From positions 1,392,627-1,456,626 of the forward strand of contig NZ_LT799418.1 of NCBI RefSeq assembly GCF_900162725.1: a stretch of 64,000 nt of DNA, in the 5' to 3' direction. Source of the stretch: Parabacteroides sp. Marseille-P3160 (GTDB lineage: Bacteria; Bacteroidota; Bacteroidia; Bacteroidales; Tannerellaceae). Positions within the stretch are counted from its first letter, which is position 1, and every line of letters starts with the position of its first letter. Under the pieces are notes generated by a model. It saw only the letters and a list, made by a program, of their open reading frames with translations. It was not told where the DNA came from and did no database searches. The translations under genes and the position numbers were made by a program. Shown here piece by piece: positions 8,004 to 16,843 of this stretch.

Positions 8004-10994
8004 ATGAAAAAACGATTCTTGTTTTTCTTATTGGTTTTGCTATTTTCCCTCCCGGCTTATGCCCAGCAGACTATCCAAGGGAAAGTAACAGATGTGAAGA
8101 CCGGCGAACCGCTGGTAGGTGTGAATGTAGTCGTGAAAGGTTCTGCCTCTATCGGAACGATTTCCGACCTTAATGGTAACTACAGATTGGAAGTCCCCAG
8201 ACAATCTGTTCTCTTGTTCTCCTGTATTGGATACATGAGCCAAGAAATTTCAATCGGCGATAGAACGGTTGTCGATGTCGCTTTAAATGAAGATACGGAA
8301 GTATTGGAGGAGGTGGTCGTTGTTGGTTATGGTACGATGAGAAAAAGCGACCTAACCGGCTCACTCAGTTCTGTAAAAGCAAAGGATATGACAGCTTTTA
8401 CGGTTGCCAATCCGATTCAAGCCTTGCAAGGCCGTGTACCGGGAGTTGTCATTACTTCCAACACCGGATCTCCGGAAGGAAATTTCAGTATTCGTATTCG
8501 TGGAACCAACTCTATCCGAGGAGATAATACTCCTTTGTATGTAATTGATGGAATACCTTCCAATGCTTCTTCCATCAATAATTATGATATAGAATCGGTC
8601 GAAGTGCTTAAAGATGCTTCGGCAACAGCTATTTATGGTTCTCGTGGTGCTAACGGGGTAATTCTTATTACGACCAAAAAAGGAAAGACCGGAACTACAT
8701 CCGTTGATTACAATTTTGAATATGGTATGCAGTCACAAATTAAAAAACTGGATATGATGAATGGTACCGAATGGGGGGAATTGTATAATGAACAGCGACT
8801 GATTGCTACCGGAAAAGAGTATTTTACAGCTGAACAAATTGCCGCTTTTGGTAAAGGAACAGATTGGCAATCTCTTGTGTTTAAAGATGCGCCTGTTCAG
8901 AATCACAATGTTACTATAAGCGGAGGGACAGAAAAGACAAGGATACTCGCAAGCGGTTCGCTTATGTTAAGAGACGGGCTTATCCCTAATAGTCTATATA
9001 ATAAATACAATGTGCGTTCCAGTATAGATCATGCTATCAATGATTATTTTGATTTGTCATTAATTGCTTCTTATACAAGAACAGACAAGCATCTGAAAAG
9101 CTCTAGTGGAAGTAATAGAGGGGGATCTCTCATTGGGGGAGCCATAGCATCCCCTCCTACATTAACACCGTATAATGAAGATGGTTCCTACCAAGATCTC
9201 CGTTTAGCTTATCCGTTTATGTCAAATGCATTGTATAATCCAATTAATTTGATAAATGAAACCAGCAATAAGACAAAAGCTGATCTTAGTAATGTAAATG
9301 CAGCTCTTACTTGGAAGCCGGTAAAAGGGTTATCTATTAAATCTTCTTTAGGCATTGAATCGCTTAATTATCGTACGGATAGCTACACTACTTCCAAATA
9401 TCTATATAGTTCATCCAGCGCTTCGGTATCAAGTAATCAAGAGACAACAATTGTCAATGAAAATATCGCCAATTATGATCTAACAATTGCAGAAAATCAT
9501 CGCTTGAATCTGATGGGAGGTTTTACCTATCAGGAATATAAAGGAACTTCTTTATCCGCCAGTGGAAATGGTTTCCTAAGTGATGCACCGGAGTCTTACC
9601 AGTTAGGAGCGGCAGCAAATCATGGCACTCCCGGAACCAGTTATACCAAATGGGTTTTAATGTCTTATTTGGGACGGGCAAACTATTCCTATAAAGGTAA
9701 ATACCTGGCAACGGCAAGTATACGTGCTGACGGCTCTTCTCGCTATAGCAAGGGAGATAAATGGGGATATTTTCCATCTGCGGCCTTAGCTTGGCGTATT
9801 TCAGATGAAGATTTTCTAAAAGACGCGGATTTCCTTTCGGACTTAAAACTTCGTGTAGGTTGGGGGGCCACTGGTTCTACGGCTATCAGTCCTTATACTA
9901 CTATGAATATGTTGAGCCAAGGAAAGGCTCCGGCAAATGGAGATGTATATACCTATTATGCAGCAAGTACGACTTTCCCGGCAAACTTAAAGTGGGAAAC
10001 GACTACTCAGTGGAATTTTGGTATGGATTTAAGTTTGTTGGATCAACGTTTACGCATAACAGCCGATTATTATTATAAAAAAACGACCAATCTGTTGAAT
10101 TCGGTTTCCTTACCTGCGTCTACAGGTTATAGTAATACCATTCAGAATATAGGCGAAATGAGTAATAGAGGGTTCGAACTTTTGATTGACGGAGATTTGA
10201 TCCGCACAAAAGATTTTCTGTGGAATGCGTCTGTTAATTTTGCATTGAATAAGAATCGGGTCGAAAAATTGTATGATGGGAATGATATTTATGGAAGCAG
10301 TGTCGGTTTATCATATATTGACGGTACCATAAATTTAATACGAGAAGGAGAGCCTTTGGGTGTTTTCTATGTTTTTAAAGAAGATGGATATGATGAGAAC
10401 GGACAACTTAAATATATCGATGTGGATAATGATGGTAATTTGACCACAGAAGATCGATTTGTTTTGGGAGATCCCAATCCGGATTTCACCTATGGATTAA
10501 ATTCAACTATTCAATATAAGGATTTCGAATTCTCTTTTTTCCTGCAGGGAAGCCGAGGTAATGATATATATAATGTGGGAGAAACGGCGAATTATGATTA
10601 TGGGATGGGGTTGAATCTGAGGAAAGATGTACTTTATAGCCATTGGTCTTCTTCTAATACTCCGGAACAGAATGCTGTAGCTAAATATCCCAGACTGACA
10701 GCCAATCAAAATCTGGTTCATTCGGATCGATTTATTGAAGATGGTTCCTATTTACGTTTGAAAAATATTTCTCTGGCCTATCGCTTGCCCATTCAAAAAT
10801 GGAGTCCGGGGCATTGGTTGAAAGGAATTCAACTCTATGTAAGTGCACAAAATATATTAACAATTACCGATTATTCCGGAATGGATCCTGAAGTCAACTC
10901 GTGGGGAGGTGGCAATTCTGTAAATCTTGGGTTGGATTACTTGACTTATCCCAATAGTAAAACGATATCATTTGGTGTGAAAGTCTCATTTTAA
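8004..10994 (+). CDS. SusC/RagA-type TonB-dependent outer-membrane transporter
   Basis: This is 996 residues from the ATG at 8004, where the signal peptide MKKRFLFFLL begins; an upstream ATG at 7956 overlaps the promoter. A CarboxypepD_reg-like domain follows the signal peptide (QTIQGKVTDVKTGEPLVGVNV), then the TonB-box region (EEVVVVGYGTM), the plug (RIRGTNSIRGDNTPLYVIDG, DASATAIYGSRGANGVILI) and the beta-barrel ending in FGVKVSF. It imports oligosaccharides bound by the SusD protein encoded 12 bp downstream. No N-terminal FecR-signalling (STN) domain is seen, which agrees with IclR rather than anti-sigma control. Confidence 0.95.
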   Translation: MKKRFLFFLLVLLFSLPAYAQQTIQGKVTDVKTGEPLVGVNVVVKGSASIGTISDLNGNYRLEVPRQSVLLFSCIGYMSQEISIGDRTVVDVALNEDTEVLEEVVVVGYGTMRKSDLTGSLSSVKAKDMTAFTVANPIQALQGRVPGVVITSNTGSPEGNFSIRIRGTNSIRGDNTPLYVIDGIPSNASSINNYDIESVEVLKDASATAIYGSRGANGVILITTKKGKTGTTSVDYNFEYGMQSQIKKLDMMNGTEWGELYNEQRLIATGKEYFTAEQIAAFGKGTDWQSLVFKDAPVQNHNVTISGGTEKTRILASGSLMLRDGLIPNSLYNKYNVRSSIDHAINDYFDLSLIASYTRTDKHLKSSSGSNRGGSLIGGAIASPPTLTPYNEDGSYQDLRLAYPFMSNALYNPINLINETSNKTKADLSNVNAALTWKPVKGLSIKSSLGIESLNYRTDSYTTSKYLYSSSSASVSSNQETTIVNENIANYDLTIAENHRLNLMGGFTYQEYKGTSLSASGNGFLSDAPESYQLGAAANHGTPGTSYTKWVLMSYLGRANYSYKGKYLATASIRADGSSRYSKGDKWGYFPSAALAWRISDEDFLKDADFLSDLKLRVGWGATGSTAISPYTTMNMLSQGKAPANGDVYTYYAASTTFPANLKWETTTQWNFGMDLSLLDQRLRITADYYYKKTTNLLNSVSLPASTGYSNTIQNIGEMSNRGFELLIDGDLIRTKDFLWNASVNFALNKNRVEKLYDGNDIYGSSVGLSYIDGTINLIREGEPLGVFYVFKEDGYDENGQLKYIDVDNDGNLTTEDRFVLGDPNPDFTYGLNSTIQYKDFEFSFFLQGSRGNDIYNVGETANYDYGMGLNLRKDVLYSHWSSSNTPEQNAVAKYPRLTANQNLVHSDRFIEDGSYLRLKNISLAYRLPIQKWSPGHWLKGIQLYVSAQNILTITDYSGMDPEVNSWGGGNSVNLGLDYLTYPNSKTISFGVKVSF

Positions 10995-11006
10995 ATAAAT
11001 AAGAAA

Positions 11007-12467
11007 ATGAAAAAAAATATATTATTTATAGTTATGATTGGGATGCTATCTTTTATATCCTGCCAGAATTGGCTGGATGAAGAGCCCAAAGCGGTCGCTG
11101 CTGAAACATTTTATAATACTGCAGCAGAAGCGGATGCAGCAGTGATGGCTCCATTGGCAAAATTGAGAAGTGGTTTTGCAATGAGTTATCCTGGAATAAT
11201 GGAATGCTTTGCAGACTATCAGTATGGAAGAGGTAGTTGGGAAGATAATAGTAGATATGCCGGATTAAATACGACTAATGTGAATAGAACAAATGGAATA
11301 TGGGGGTCTTTATATGGAGCTATTCGTGATTGTAATATTCCTATATCACGTTTATCCGAAGCTACAGAATTAAATGATACGCAAAAAGCGGCCTATATTG
11401 GAGAACTGAAATTTTTACGTGCTTTTAGTTACTATTATTTAGTTCGCTTCTGGAATGCTGCACCTTTAAGAACGGAAGAAAATATGTCAGAATGGAACTT
11501 GGCTAAAAGTTCTGCAGAGGATATATACGCACTTATTAAAAGCGATTTGGAATATGCTGTTGCAAATGCACCGGATAAACCAAGACTCGTTGGGACACCG
11601 GGGAAAAACATAGCTAAAAGTTTACTTGCCCAGGTTCAAGCTCAGTTGGGAAATTATACAGAGGCGAAACGACTGACTGAGGAGGTGATTAATAGTGGAG
11701 CATATAGTTTAGTTCCGGTCACAACTTCCAGGGAATTTGAAAAAATATTCGGACCCGATGTAACGAATACCCCGGAAGAGATCTTTTATCTGAAATCTTC
11801 CCGGACGAATGATTTGGGATGGGAATTTGTGATGTTTTGCGCTCATCCGGGCGCCACGATCGAAGGGAAAAAGATGCATGGAGCCGGAGGATGGTATGGG
11901 CTATACACTACTTCAACAAATAAAGTGATTGCCGAATGGGATGTGAATGATCTCAGGAAAGATTATAATATATTACATTATAATATTGGCTTGGGAGATA
12001 ATACTTATTTGCCGTCTAAATTTTATGACCCTGAAGCAACAGGGGGAGGAGCCGCCAACGTATCCAATCCACTGATTCGTTATGCAGACATCTTGTTGTT
12101 ATATGCCGAAGCCACTACACAAGCTTCCGGTTCACCTACGGCAGATGCAATGGAGAAGTTGAATATGATACATCGAAGAGCTTATGGCTATTCTCCAACA
12201 GCCCCTTCGCCCGTTGATTTTAAGTTGGAGGAATATAATACCAAAGAGAAGTTTATAAATTTGTTGGTTCGTGAGCAGGCTTATGAAAATTATAATGAAG
12301 CGAAGCGTTGGCCATTTCTTGTCCGTTTAGGCATTGCGAAACAGGTGATTAAGGAGGTCAAAGGGATTGATGTAGCGGATAAACATTTTCTGTTTCCGAT
12401 ACCGACAACAGAGTTTGACTATAACAAAGGATTGGATGCAACTGTCGATCAGAACCCGGGTTATTAA
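11007..12467 (+). CDS. SusD/RagB-type glycan-binding lipoprotein
   Basis: This 486-residue protein has a lipoprotein signal peptide with lipid-accepting C19 (SFISC). SusD family features include ETFYNTAAEADAAV, GELKFLRAFSYYYLVRFW (TPR-like helix), IRYADILLLYAEA and the C-terminal FPIPTTEFDYNKGL followed by QNPGY. It caps the partner SusC transporter on the cell surface and binds the glycan to be imported. Downstream enzymes suggest a xylan-like or uronate-containing target, but the ligand is not readable from the sequence. Confidence 0.94.
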   Translation: MKKNILFIVMIGMLSFISCQNWLDEEPKAVAAETFYNTAAEADAAVMAPLAKLRSGFAMSYPGIMECFADYQYGRGSWEDNSRYAGLNTTNVNRTNGIWGSLYGAIRDCNIPISRLSEATELNDTQKAAYIGELKFLRAFSYYYLVRFWNAAPLRTEENMSEWNLAKSSAEDIYALIKSDLEYAVANAPDKPRLVGTPGKNIAKSLLAQVQAQLGNYTEAKRLTEEVINSGAYSLVPVTTSREFEKIFGPDVTNTPEEIFYLKSSRTNDLGWEFVMFCAHPGATIEGKKMHGAGGWYGLYTTSTNKVIAEWDVNDLRKDYNILHYNIGLGDNTYLPSKFYDPEATGGGAANVSNPLIRYADILLLYAEATTQASGSPTADAMEKLNMIHRRAYGYSPTAPSPVDFKLEEYNTKEKFINLLVREQAYENYNEAKRWPFLVRLGIAKQVIKEVKGIDVADKHFLFPIPTTEFDYNKGLDATVDQNPGY

Positions 12468-12478
12468 AGTAAAGGGGA

Positions 12479-12510
12479 GTTATCCTTACTTTATTATAAG
12501 CAAGGATAAC
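12479..12510 (+). terminator. Stem-loop between SusD and the MFS gene
   Basis: A perfect 9-bp stem, GTTATCCTT with AAGGATAAC, encloses a 14-nt loop and is followed by CTTTCC rather than a full T tract. It may partly terminate or stabilise the susCD message so that catabolic genes are made at a lower level. Confidence 0.5.
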
Positions 12511-12532
12511 CTTTCCTGTCAATAATAAAAAT

Positions 12533-13771
12533 ATGAATAAAAAGGTAGTGCCCTATAAATGGGAATTGATTATCATGCTTTGGTTTGCTTATTTCTTGAA
12601 TCAAGGAGACCGGCAAATATTTAATGCAGTTATTCCCTTAATCAAAGAAGATCTCCATCTGACAGATGTCGAATTGGGCCTGGTCGCCTCCATCTTTACA
12701 GTTGTGTATGGCCTTTTGGTGCCGGTCGGCGGCTATTTAGGCGATTTTATGAAACGTAAATGGATTATATTCACGAGCCTTCTTGTTTTCAGTGTCGGAA
12801 CTTTATTGACCGGATTCAGTACAGGACTCATTTCGTTGATTATTCTAAGGGGAATTACGACCGGCGGGGGAGAAGCCTTTTATTATCCTGCAGCAACCTC
12901 TTTGATCGGGCAATATCATCAGAAAACGAGAGCGATGGCCATGTCTATTCATCAAACATCACTTTATGTCGGAATCGTGGTAAGCGGCTTTCTGGCAGCT
13001 TATATCGGAGAGCGTTTCGGATGGCATTTCTCTTTTTTTACGTTCGGTATAGGAGGACTTCTGCTTTCTATATATTTGTTTTTCAGGATGAAGGATACAC
13101 CACACGAGAAGATAGAAAAAACACAACATTCTATTGGAAAGGTCATACGGGAGATATTCAAAAAGAAAACAGTTTGGATGCTCTGTCTGGCATTTGGGGG
13201 AATGGTGTTCGTCAATATCGGGTATGTAACCTGGATGCCTACCTTCTATCATGAAAAGTTTAATTTGCCTCTATCTACAGCCAGCTTTATTTCTATGTTT
13301 TTCCATTTTTCCCTTGCTTTAGTCGGGGTTATTTTCGGTGGAAAACTATCGGATAAATTAGCGTTAAAACATAAAACGATTCGGATGAAGACGGAATTCA
13401 TCGGTTTACTGTTAGGAGCTCCTTTTATTTTTATAATGGGATATACTTCTAATTTATATGTAAGCTGTTTGGCATTGGCCTTATTCGGTTTTTTCAGAGG
13501 AATCTATGATTCAAATTTGTATGCCGCTTTATTTGATGTGATTCAACCGGATTTAAGATCCTCTTCTGTAGGAATTATGACTGCTTTTGCGTTTCTTGTA
13601 GGCGCTTTTGCTCCATTAGTATTAGGCTTTGTCAAAATGGAATACGGATTATCAATCGGCATATCTTCACTTTCTTTGTTTTATGTGATCGCTGCTTTAA
13701 TGGTCTTTATAGCCATCAAATTTTTCTTTGAAAAAGAATATTATAAGGAAGAATACCATACTAAATATTAA
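12533..13771 (+). CDS. MFS transporter, ACS (anion:cation symporter)/hexuronate-like
   Basis: This 412-residue protein has about 12 predicted hydrophobic helices. NQGDRQIFNAVIPLIKEDL at the end of helix 1 and GGYLGDFMKRKW after helix 2 fit the anion:cation symporter branch of MFS, which includes hexuronate (ExuT) and glucarate carriers. Its position between susCD and the sugar-acid enzymes suggests it carries a uronate, aldonate or small oligosaccharide over the inner membrane. The substrate is inferred. Confidence 0.88.
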   Translation: MNKKVVPYKWELIIMLWFAYFLNQGDRQIFNAVIPLIKEDLHLTDVELGLVASIFTVVYGLLVPVGGYLGDFMKRKWIIFTSLLVFSVGTLLTGFSTGLISLIILRGITTGGGEAFYYPAATSLIGQYHQKTRAMAMSIHQTSLYVGIVVSGFLAAYIGERFGWHFSFFTFGIGGLLLSIYLFFRMKDTPHEKIEKTQHSIGKVIREIFKKKTVWMLCLAFGGMVFVNIGYVTWMPTFYHEKFNLPLSTASFISMFFHFSLALVGVIFGGKLSDKLALKHKTIRMKTEFIGLLLGAPFIFIMGYTSNLYVSCLALALFGFFRGIYDSNLYAALFDVIQPDLRSSSVGIMTAFAFLVGAFAPLVLGFVKMEYGLSIGISSLSLFYVIAALMVFIAIKFFFEKEYYKEEYHTKY

Positions 13772-13782
13772 AGAAACGAATT

Positions 13783-15330
13783 ATGAAAATGAAACTTTTA
13801 TTATTGTTTGCTCTATTGTGTGTGAAAGGATATGCGCAGGAGATCCAACCGGATGCCGTGATGAGCGAAGCCTATTGGAAATTGTGGAACCCGGAAGTCC
13901 AGGCGAAAATAGACCGGGATATCGAACAAAACCGGAAAGCGGATGCGGTATGCAAACTGGGTACGGTTCCGGTCGGTACGGAAGTGAAAGTGGAACAGCT
14001 TTCCCATGACTTTATTTTTGGCGCCCATATTTTTAATTATAACCAATTGGGAACGCGCGAACGCAATGAGAAGTACAAAGAATTGTACGGTACTTTATTT
14101 AATTCAGCAACAATCTCTTTTTATTGGAAGAAATTCGAGATGCAACCCAATCGTCCCCGTCTCAGGGAGGAATATTGGGATACGGAAGCCTATTGGAATG
14201 GCGTGGAAGAACCAAAGAAAGAGCCGCATTGGCGCCGTCCTTCTTCCGACCAGGTAGTCCGTTTCTGCGAGAGTAAGGGAATTCGTCTGCATGGACATAC
14301 TCTTATTTGGGGAAACCGTCGCTGGCAACATCCTGAGTGGCTATTCGAAAAATATGCTACGGAAGAAGAGAAAAATAATCTGAAGGGATTGGCTGAGTTC
14401 GCTTCTGAAAAGAAGGGTACCATCGGAGACAAGTTTACAGATGAATATAATAAAATGACTCCCCAACAGGTAGAGGCTTTATTGCCTGATTATACGAAAA
14501 AAATGAAGCAATTATTCGAAAAACGTATTGTAGAGCTGGCGGAATATTACGGAGACCGGATCGATAGTTGGGATATCGTTAATGAAAGCGCTACTGATTA
14601 TTCTCTGGGGCGGATGATCCCGGGTGACGGTATTTGTAAAAGTCATTATGGCATTATGCCCGGAGATTATACCTATGAAGCGTTCAAAGTGGCGAACCGC
14701 GTTTTCCCCGGGAATATAAAGATGAACATTAATGACTATAAAAACGATCAAAGTTACGTCGATCAGGTAAAAGATTTGTTGGCGCGCGGTTGCAAGATCG
14801 ATATCATGGGTTCGCAAATGCATCTGTTCGATCCGCAACAATGCCTGGATATTGCTGACGGAAAAGCGATAGAAACGCCGGAGATTGTATGGAAAAAGAT
14901 ATCCACAATTGCCCAAGCAGGCCTACCCATCCATTTAAGTGAAATAACTATCACGGCTCCGGGAAATGATGAAAAAGGACAAGCGATCCAAGCGATAATT
15001 ACCCGCAATCTCTATCGCTTATGGTTCAGCATCAAGCCGATGATGGGTATTACCTGGTGGAATGTAGTGGATGATTGCGGCGCTCCGGGCGAGCCTTCCG
15101 TATCGGGAATCTTTTCCCGGGATATGAAACCGAAGCCTGCCTTTTTTGCTTTGGATCAATTGATCAATCATGAATGGAAAACGCAGCTTACGGCAAAAGT
15201 AGAGAAAGGGAGTGTCCTTAAATTCCGCGGATTCAGAGGCGAATACCGGGTCAGCTGGAAAGATCAAAAGGGGAAAACGCAGTATAAAGATTTTTATTTG
15301 AAAAACGACGGCGACGGCTTTAATTTATAA
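13783..15330 (+). CDS. GH10 family glycosidase (endo-xylanase-like)
   Basis: This 515-residue protein has a signal peptide (LLLLFALLCVKGYAQ), so it is probably periplasmic. The GH10 barrel spans about 70-450. Diagnostic pieces are GHTLIWGN, WDIVNES with the acid/base E268, GSQMHLF, and HLSEITI with the nucleophile E387, then GITWWN. GH10 enzymes cleave beta-1,4-xylan, but this is a divergent member (LSEI instead of the usual TELD) with about 60 extra C-terminal residues, so the true substrate could be another uronate-decorated glycan. It lies 11 bp after the MFS gene. Confidence 0.88.
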   Translation: MKMKLLLLFALLCVKGYAQEIQPDAVMSEAYWKLWNPEVQAKIDRDIEQNRKADAVCKLGTVPVGTEVKVEQLSHDFIFGAHIFNYNQLGTRERNEKYKELYGTLFNSATISFYWKKFEMQPNRPRLREEYWDTEAYWNGVEEPKKEPHWRRPSSDQVVRFCESKGIRLHGHTLIWGNRRWQHPEWLFEKYATEEEKNNLKGLAEFASEKKGTIGDKFTDEYNKMTPQQVEALLPDYTKKMKQLFEKRIVELAEYYGDRIDSWDIVNESATDYSLGRMIPGDGICKSHYGIMPGDYTYEAFKVANRVFPGNIKMNINDYKNDQSYVDQVKDLLARGCKIDIMGSQMHLFDPQQCLDIADGKAIETPEIVWKKISTIAQAGLPIHLSEITITAPGNDEKGQAIQAIITRNLYRLWFSIKPMMGITWWNVVDDCGAPGEPSVSGIFSRDMKPKPAFFALDQLINHEWKTQLTAKVEKGSVLKFRGFRGEYRVSWKDQKGKTQYKDFYLKNDGDGFNL

Positions 15331-15374
15331 GAATAGAAATCGAACAAATAGTTTATCTATAAAAAATAAAAGAA

Positions 15375-16565
15375 ATGAAGATTATTGACATGAGGGTGCG
15401 GTGTGTGGCCATACCGATGAATTGTATGTTGCGGCACAACACAGGGGTACATCCCGGTTATTTGTTACGGACAGTATTGGAACTGATTACCGACGAGGGG
15501 ATTGTCGGCCTTGGGGAAGTGGGAGGCGGAGATTCCAGGGCCGCGCTCCTGAAGCTCAAGCCGCGTATTGTAGGTATGGATCCGTTCGACCTGGAAGCGA
15601 TCAAGTTGAAAGTCCTCCGGAGTATTTATTATCTATCCAACTCGCGTTTGTATGGTGCTATCGAGATCGCTTGCCTGGACATTATGGGAAAAGCGTGCAA
15701 TGTCCCGATGAATCAATTACTCGGGGGCAAGCTGCGGGATTCCATCCCCATGATCGCTTATCTGTTCTGGCGCTATGACCGCCCGGAGGGAGGAGATGAT
15801 ACTTGTGCGGAGGATATGGCGGACTTCTGTGTCCAGTTGAAAGAGCAATTGGGCGTTACCGCCATGAAATTGAAAGCCGGCGTAATGGATCCGATGGAAG
15901 AAGTCAGAGTCCTGGAGCTTTGCCGTAAAAAATTAGGCGATGACTTCGGGCTGCGTATCGATCCGAATGGAGTCTGGAGTGTGGCTACCGCTGTGAAAGC
16001 CGGGCGCCGGATGGAAGATCTGGAGCTGCAATATTACGAGGATCCTTCCTGGGGAATCGAAGGCATGAAAGCGGTTCGGGAACAAGTTCGCATTCCCCTG
16101 GCAACGAACATGTATCCGAATAAGTTCGATGATCTGGGCCCTTCCATCCATTTGCGTTCGATCGATATTATCCTTACCGACCTCCATTACTGGGAAGGGC
16201 CGAGAGGGGTGAAAGACCTGACGGCTGTCTGCCGGACGTTTAACCTGGGAGTAGCGATGCATTCCGGCGCTGAATTTGGTATTGAATTGGCGGCGATGTT
16301 GCATACTGCCTCCACGATTCCGGCCATGACGATGCCCGGCGATGCGCATTATCATTATCTGGAAGACGATATCATCCAGGGAGGAAAGATGCAGTACGTG
16401 GACGGGGCCATTAAGGTGCCGGACGGGCCCGGTCTGGGAGTCGCATTGGATGAAGAGAAGATGGCGAAATACGAACGCTATTATGAGGAACATGGCGATT
16501 ATTACGCCCGTTTCCATCAGGATCCCCGCCGGCCGGATTGGTATCCTAATGTAGGAGGTATTTAG
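15375..16565 (+). CDS. Enolase-superfamily acid-sugar dehydratase, glucarate-dehydratase-like
   Basis: This is 396 residues in the mandelate racemase/muconate lactonizing enzyme family, with capping domain about 1-120 and barrel about 130-370. Catalytic residues are visible: K165/K167 (MKLKAG), metal ligands D196 (RIDPNG), E222 (YYEDP) and N245 (ATNM), then D269 and H296 (AMHSG) as a His-Asp dyad. The KxK motif plus Asn as third metal ligand in ATNM is the glucarate dehydratase subgroup signature. Such enzymes dehydrate an aldarate or aldonate to a 2-keto-3-deoxy acid. The exact acid sugar is not known. Confidence 0.88.
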   Translation: MKIIDMRVRCVAIPMNCMLRHNTGVHPGYLLRTVLELITDEGIVGLGEVGGGDSRAALLKLKPRIVGMDPFDLEAIKLKVLRSIYYLSNSRLYGAIEIACLDIMGKACNVPMNQLLGGKLRDSIPMIAYLFWRYDRPEGGDDTCAEDMADFCVQLKEQLGVTAMKLKAGVMDPMEEVRVLELCRKKLGDDFGLRIDPNGVWSVATAVKAGRRMEDLELQYYEDPSWGIEGMKAVREQVRIPLATNMYPNKFDDLGPSIHLRSIDIILTDLHYWEGPRGVKDLTAVCRTFNLGVAMHSGAEFGIELAAMLHTASTIPAMTMPGDAHYHYLEDDIIQGGKMQYVDGAIKVPDGPGLGVALDEEKMAKYERYYEEHGDYYARFHQDPRRPDWYPNVGGI

Positions 16566-16590
16566 ACGCTGCAAATGAGTTTGAAGATGA

Positions 16591-16736
16591 GGATGTGTCA
16601 AGAGGAAATCCTGCAAAAATTCATAGCTATGAATACACACATTCATAGTTATGATTGCGTTCGTTCATAGTTATGACTGCGTTCATTCATAGTTGTCAAT
16701 TTTTTAAGTTGATAAGCGGTGACTTTCGACGCATCC
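16591..16736 (+). repeat. Dispersed non-coding element, copy 1, with four 22-bp dyad units
   Basis: The ends GGATGTGTCAAGAGG and (inverted) GGATGCGTCGAAAGT form imperfect terminal inverted repeats. Inside are four units of 22 bp starting at 16619, 16641, 16663 and 16685. Each is built on TTCATAGTTATGA-like dyads; the first is the perfect palindrome ATTCATAGCTATGAAT. A second copy in the opposite orientation lies at 60875-61030. The element sits between the dehydratase and GH2 genes; the remainder up to 16843 shows nothing else clear. Confidence 0.75.
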
Positions 16737-16843
16737 TTATTCAAAAAACGACAGTACTGAATCGGAGAAATTAATGCACTCCTTTTTCTCTTGATTATTC
16801 CGCTGGTTTTCAATCATATGTTTTTAGATAATAGAAAGGAATT

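Noticed and set aside
15933-16646. Long minus-strand frame opposite the dehydratase gene
   Set aside because: Its residues are the antisense of a well-conserved enzyme and it extends into the repeat element; the plus-strand gene explains the openness.
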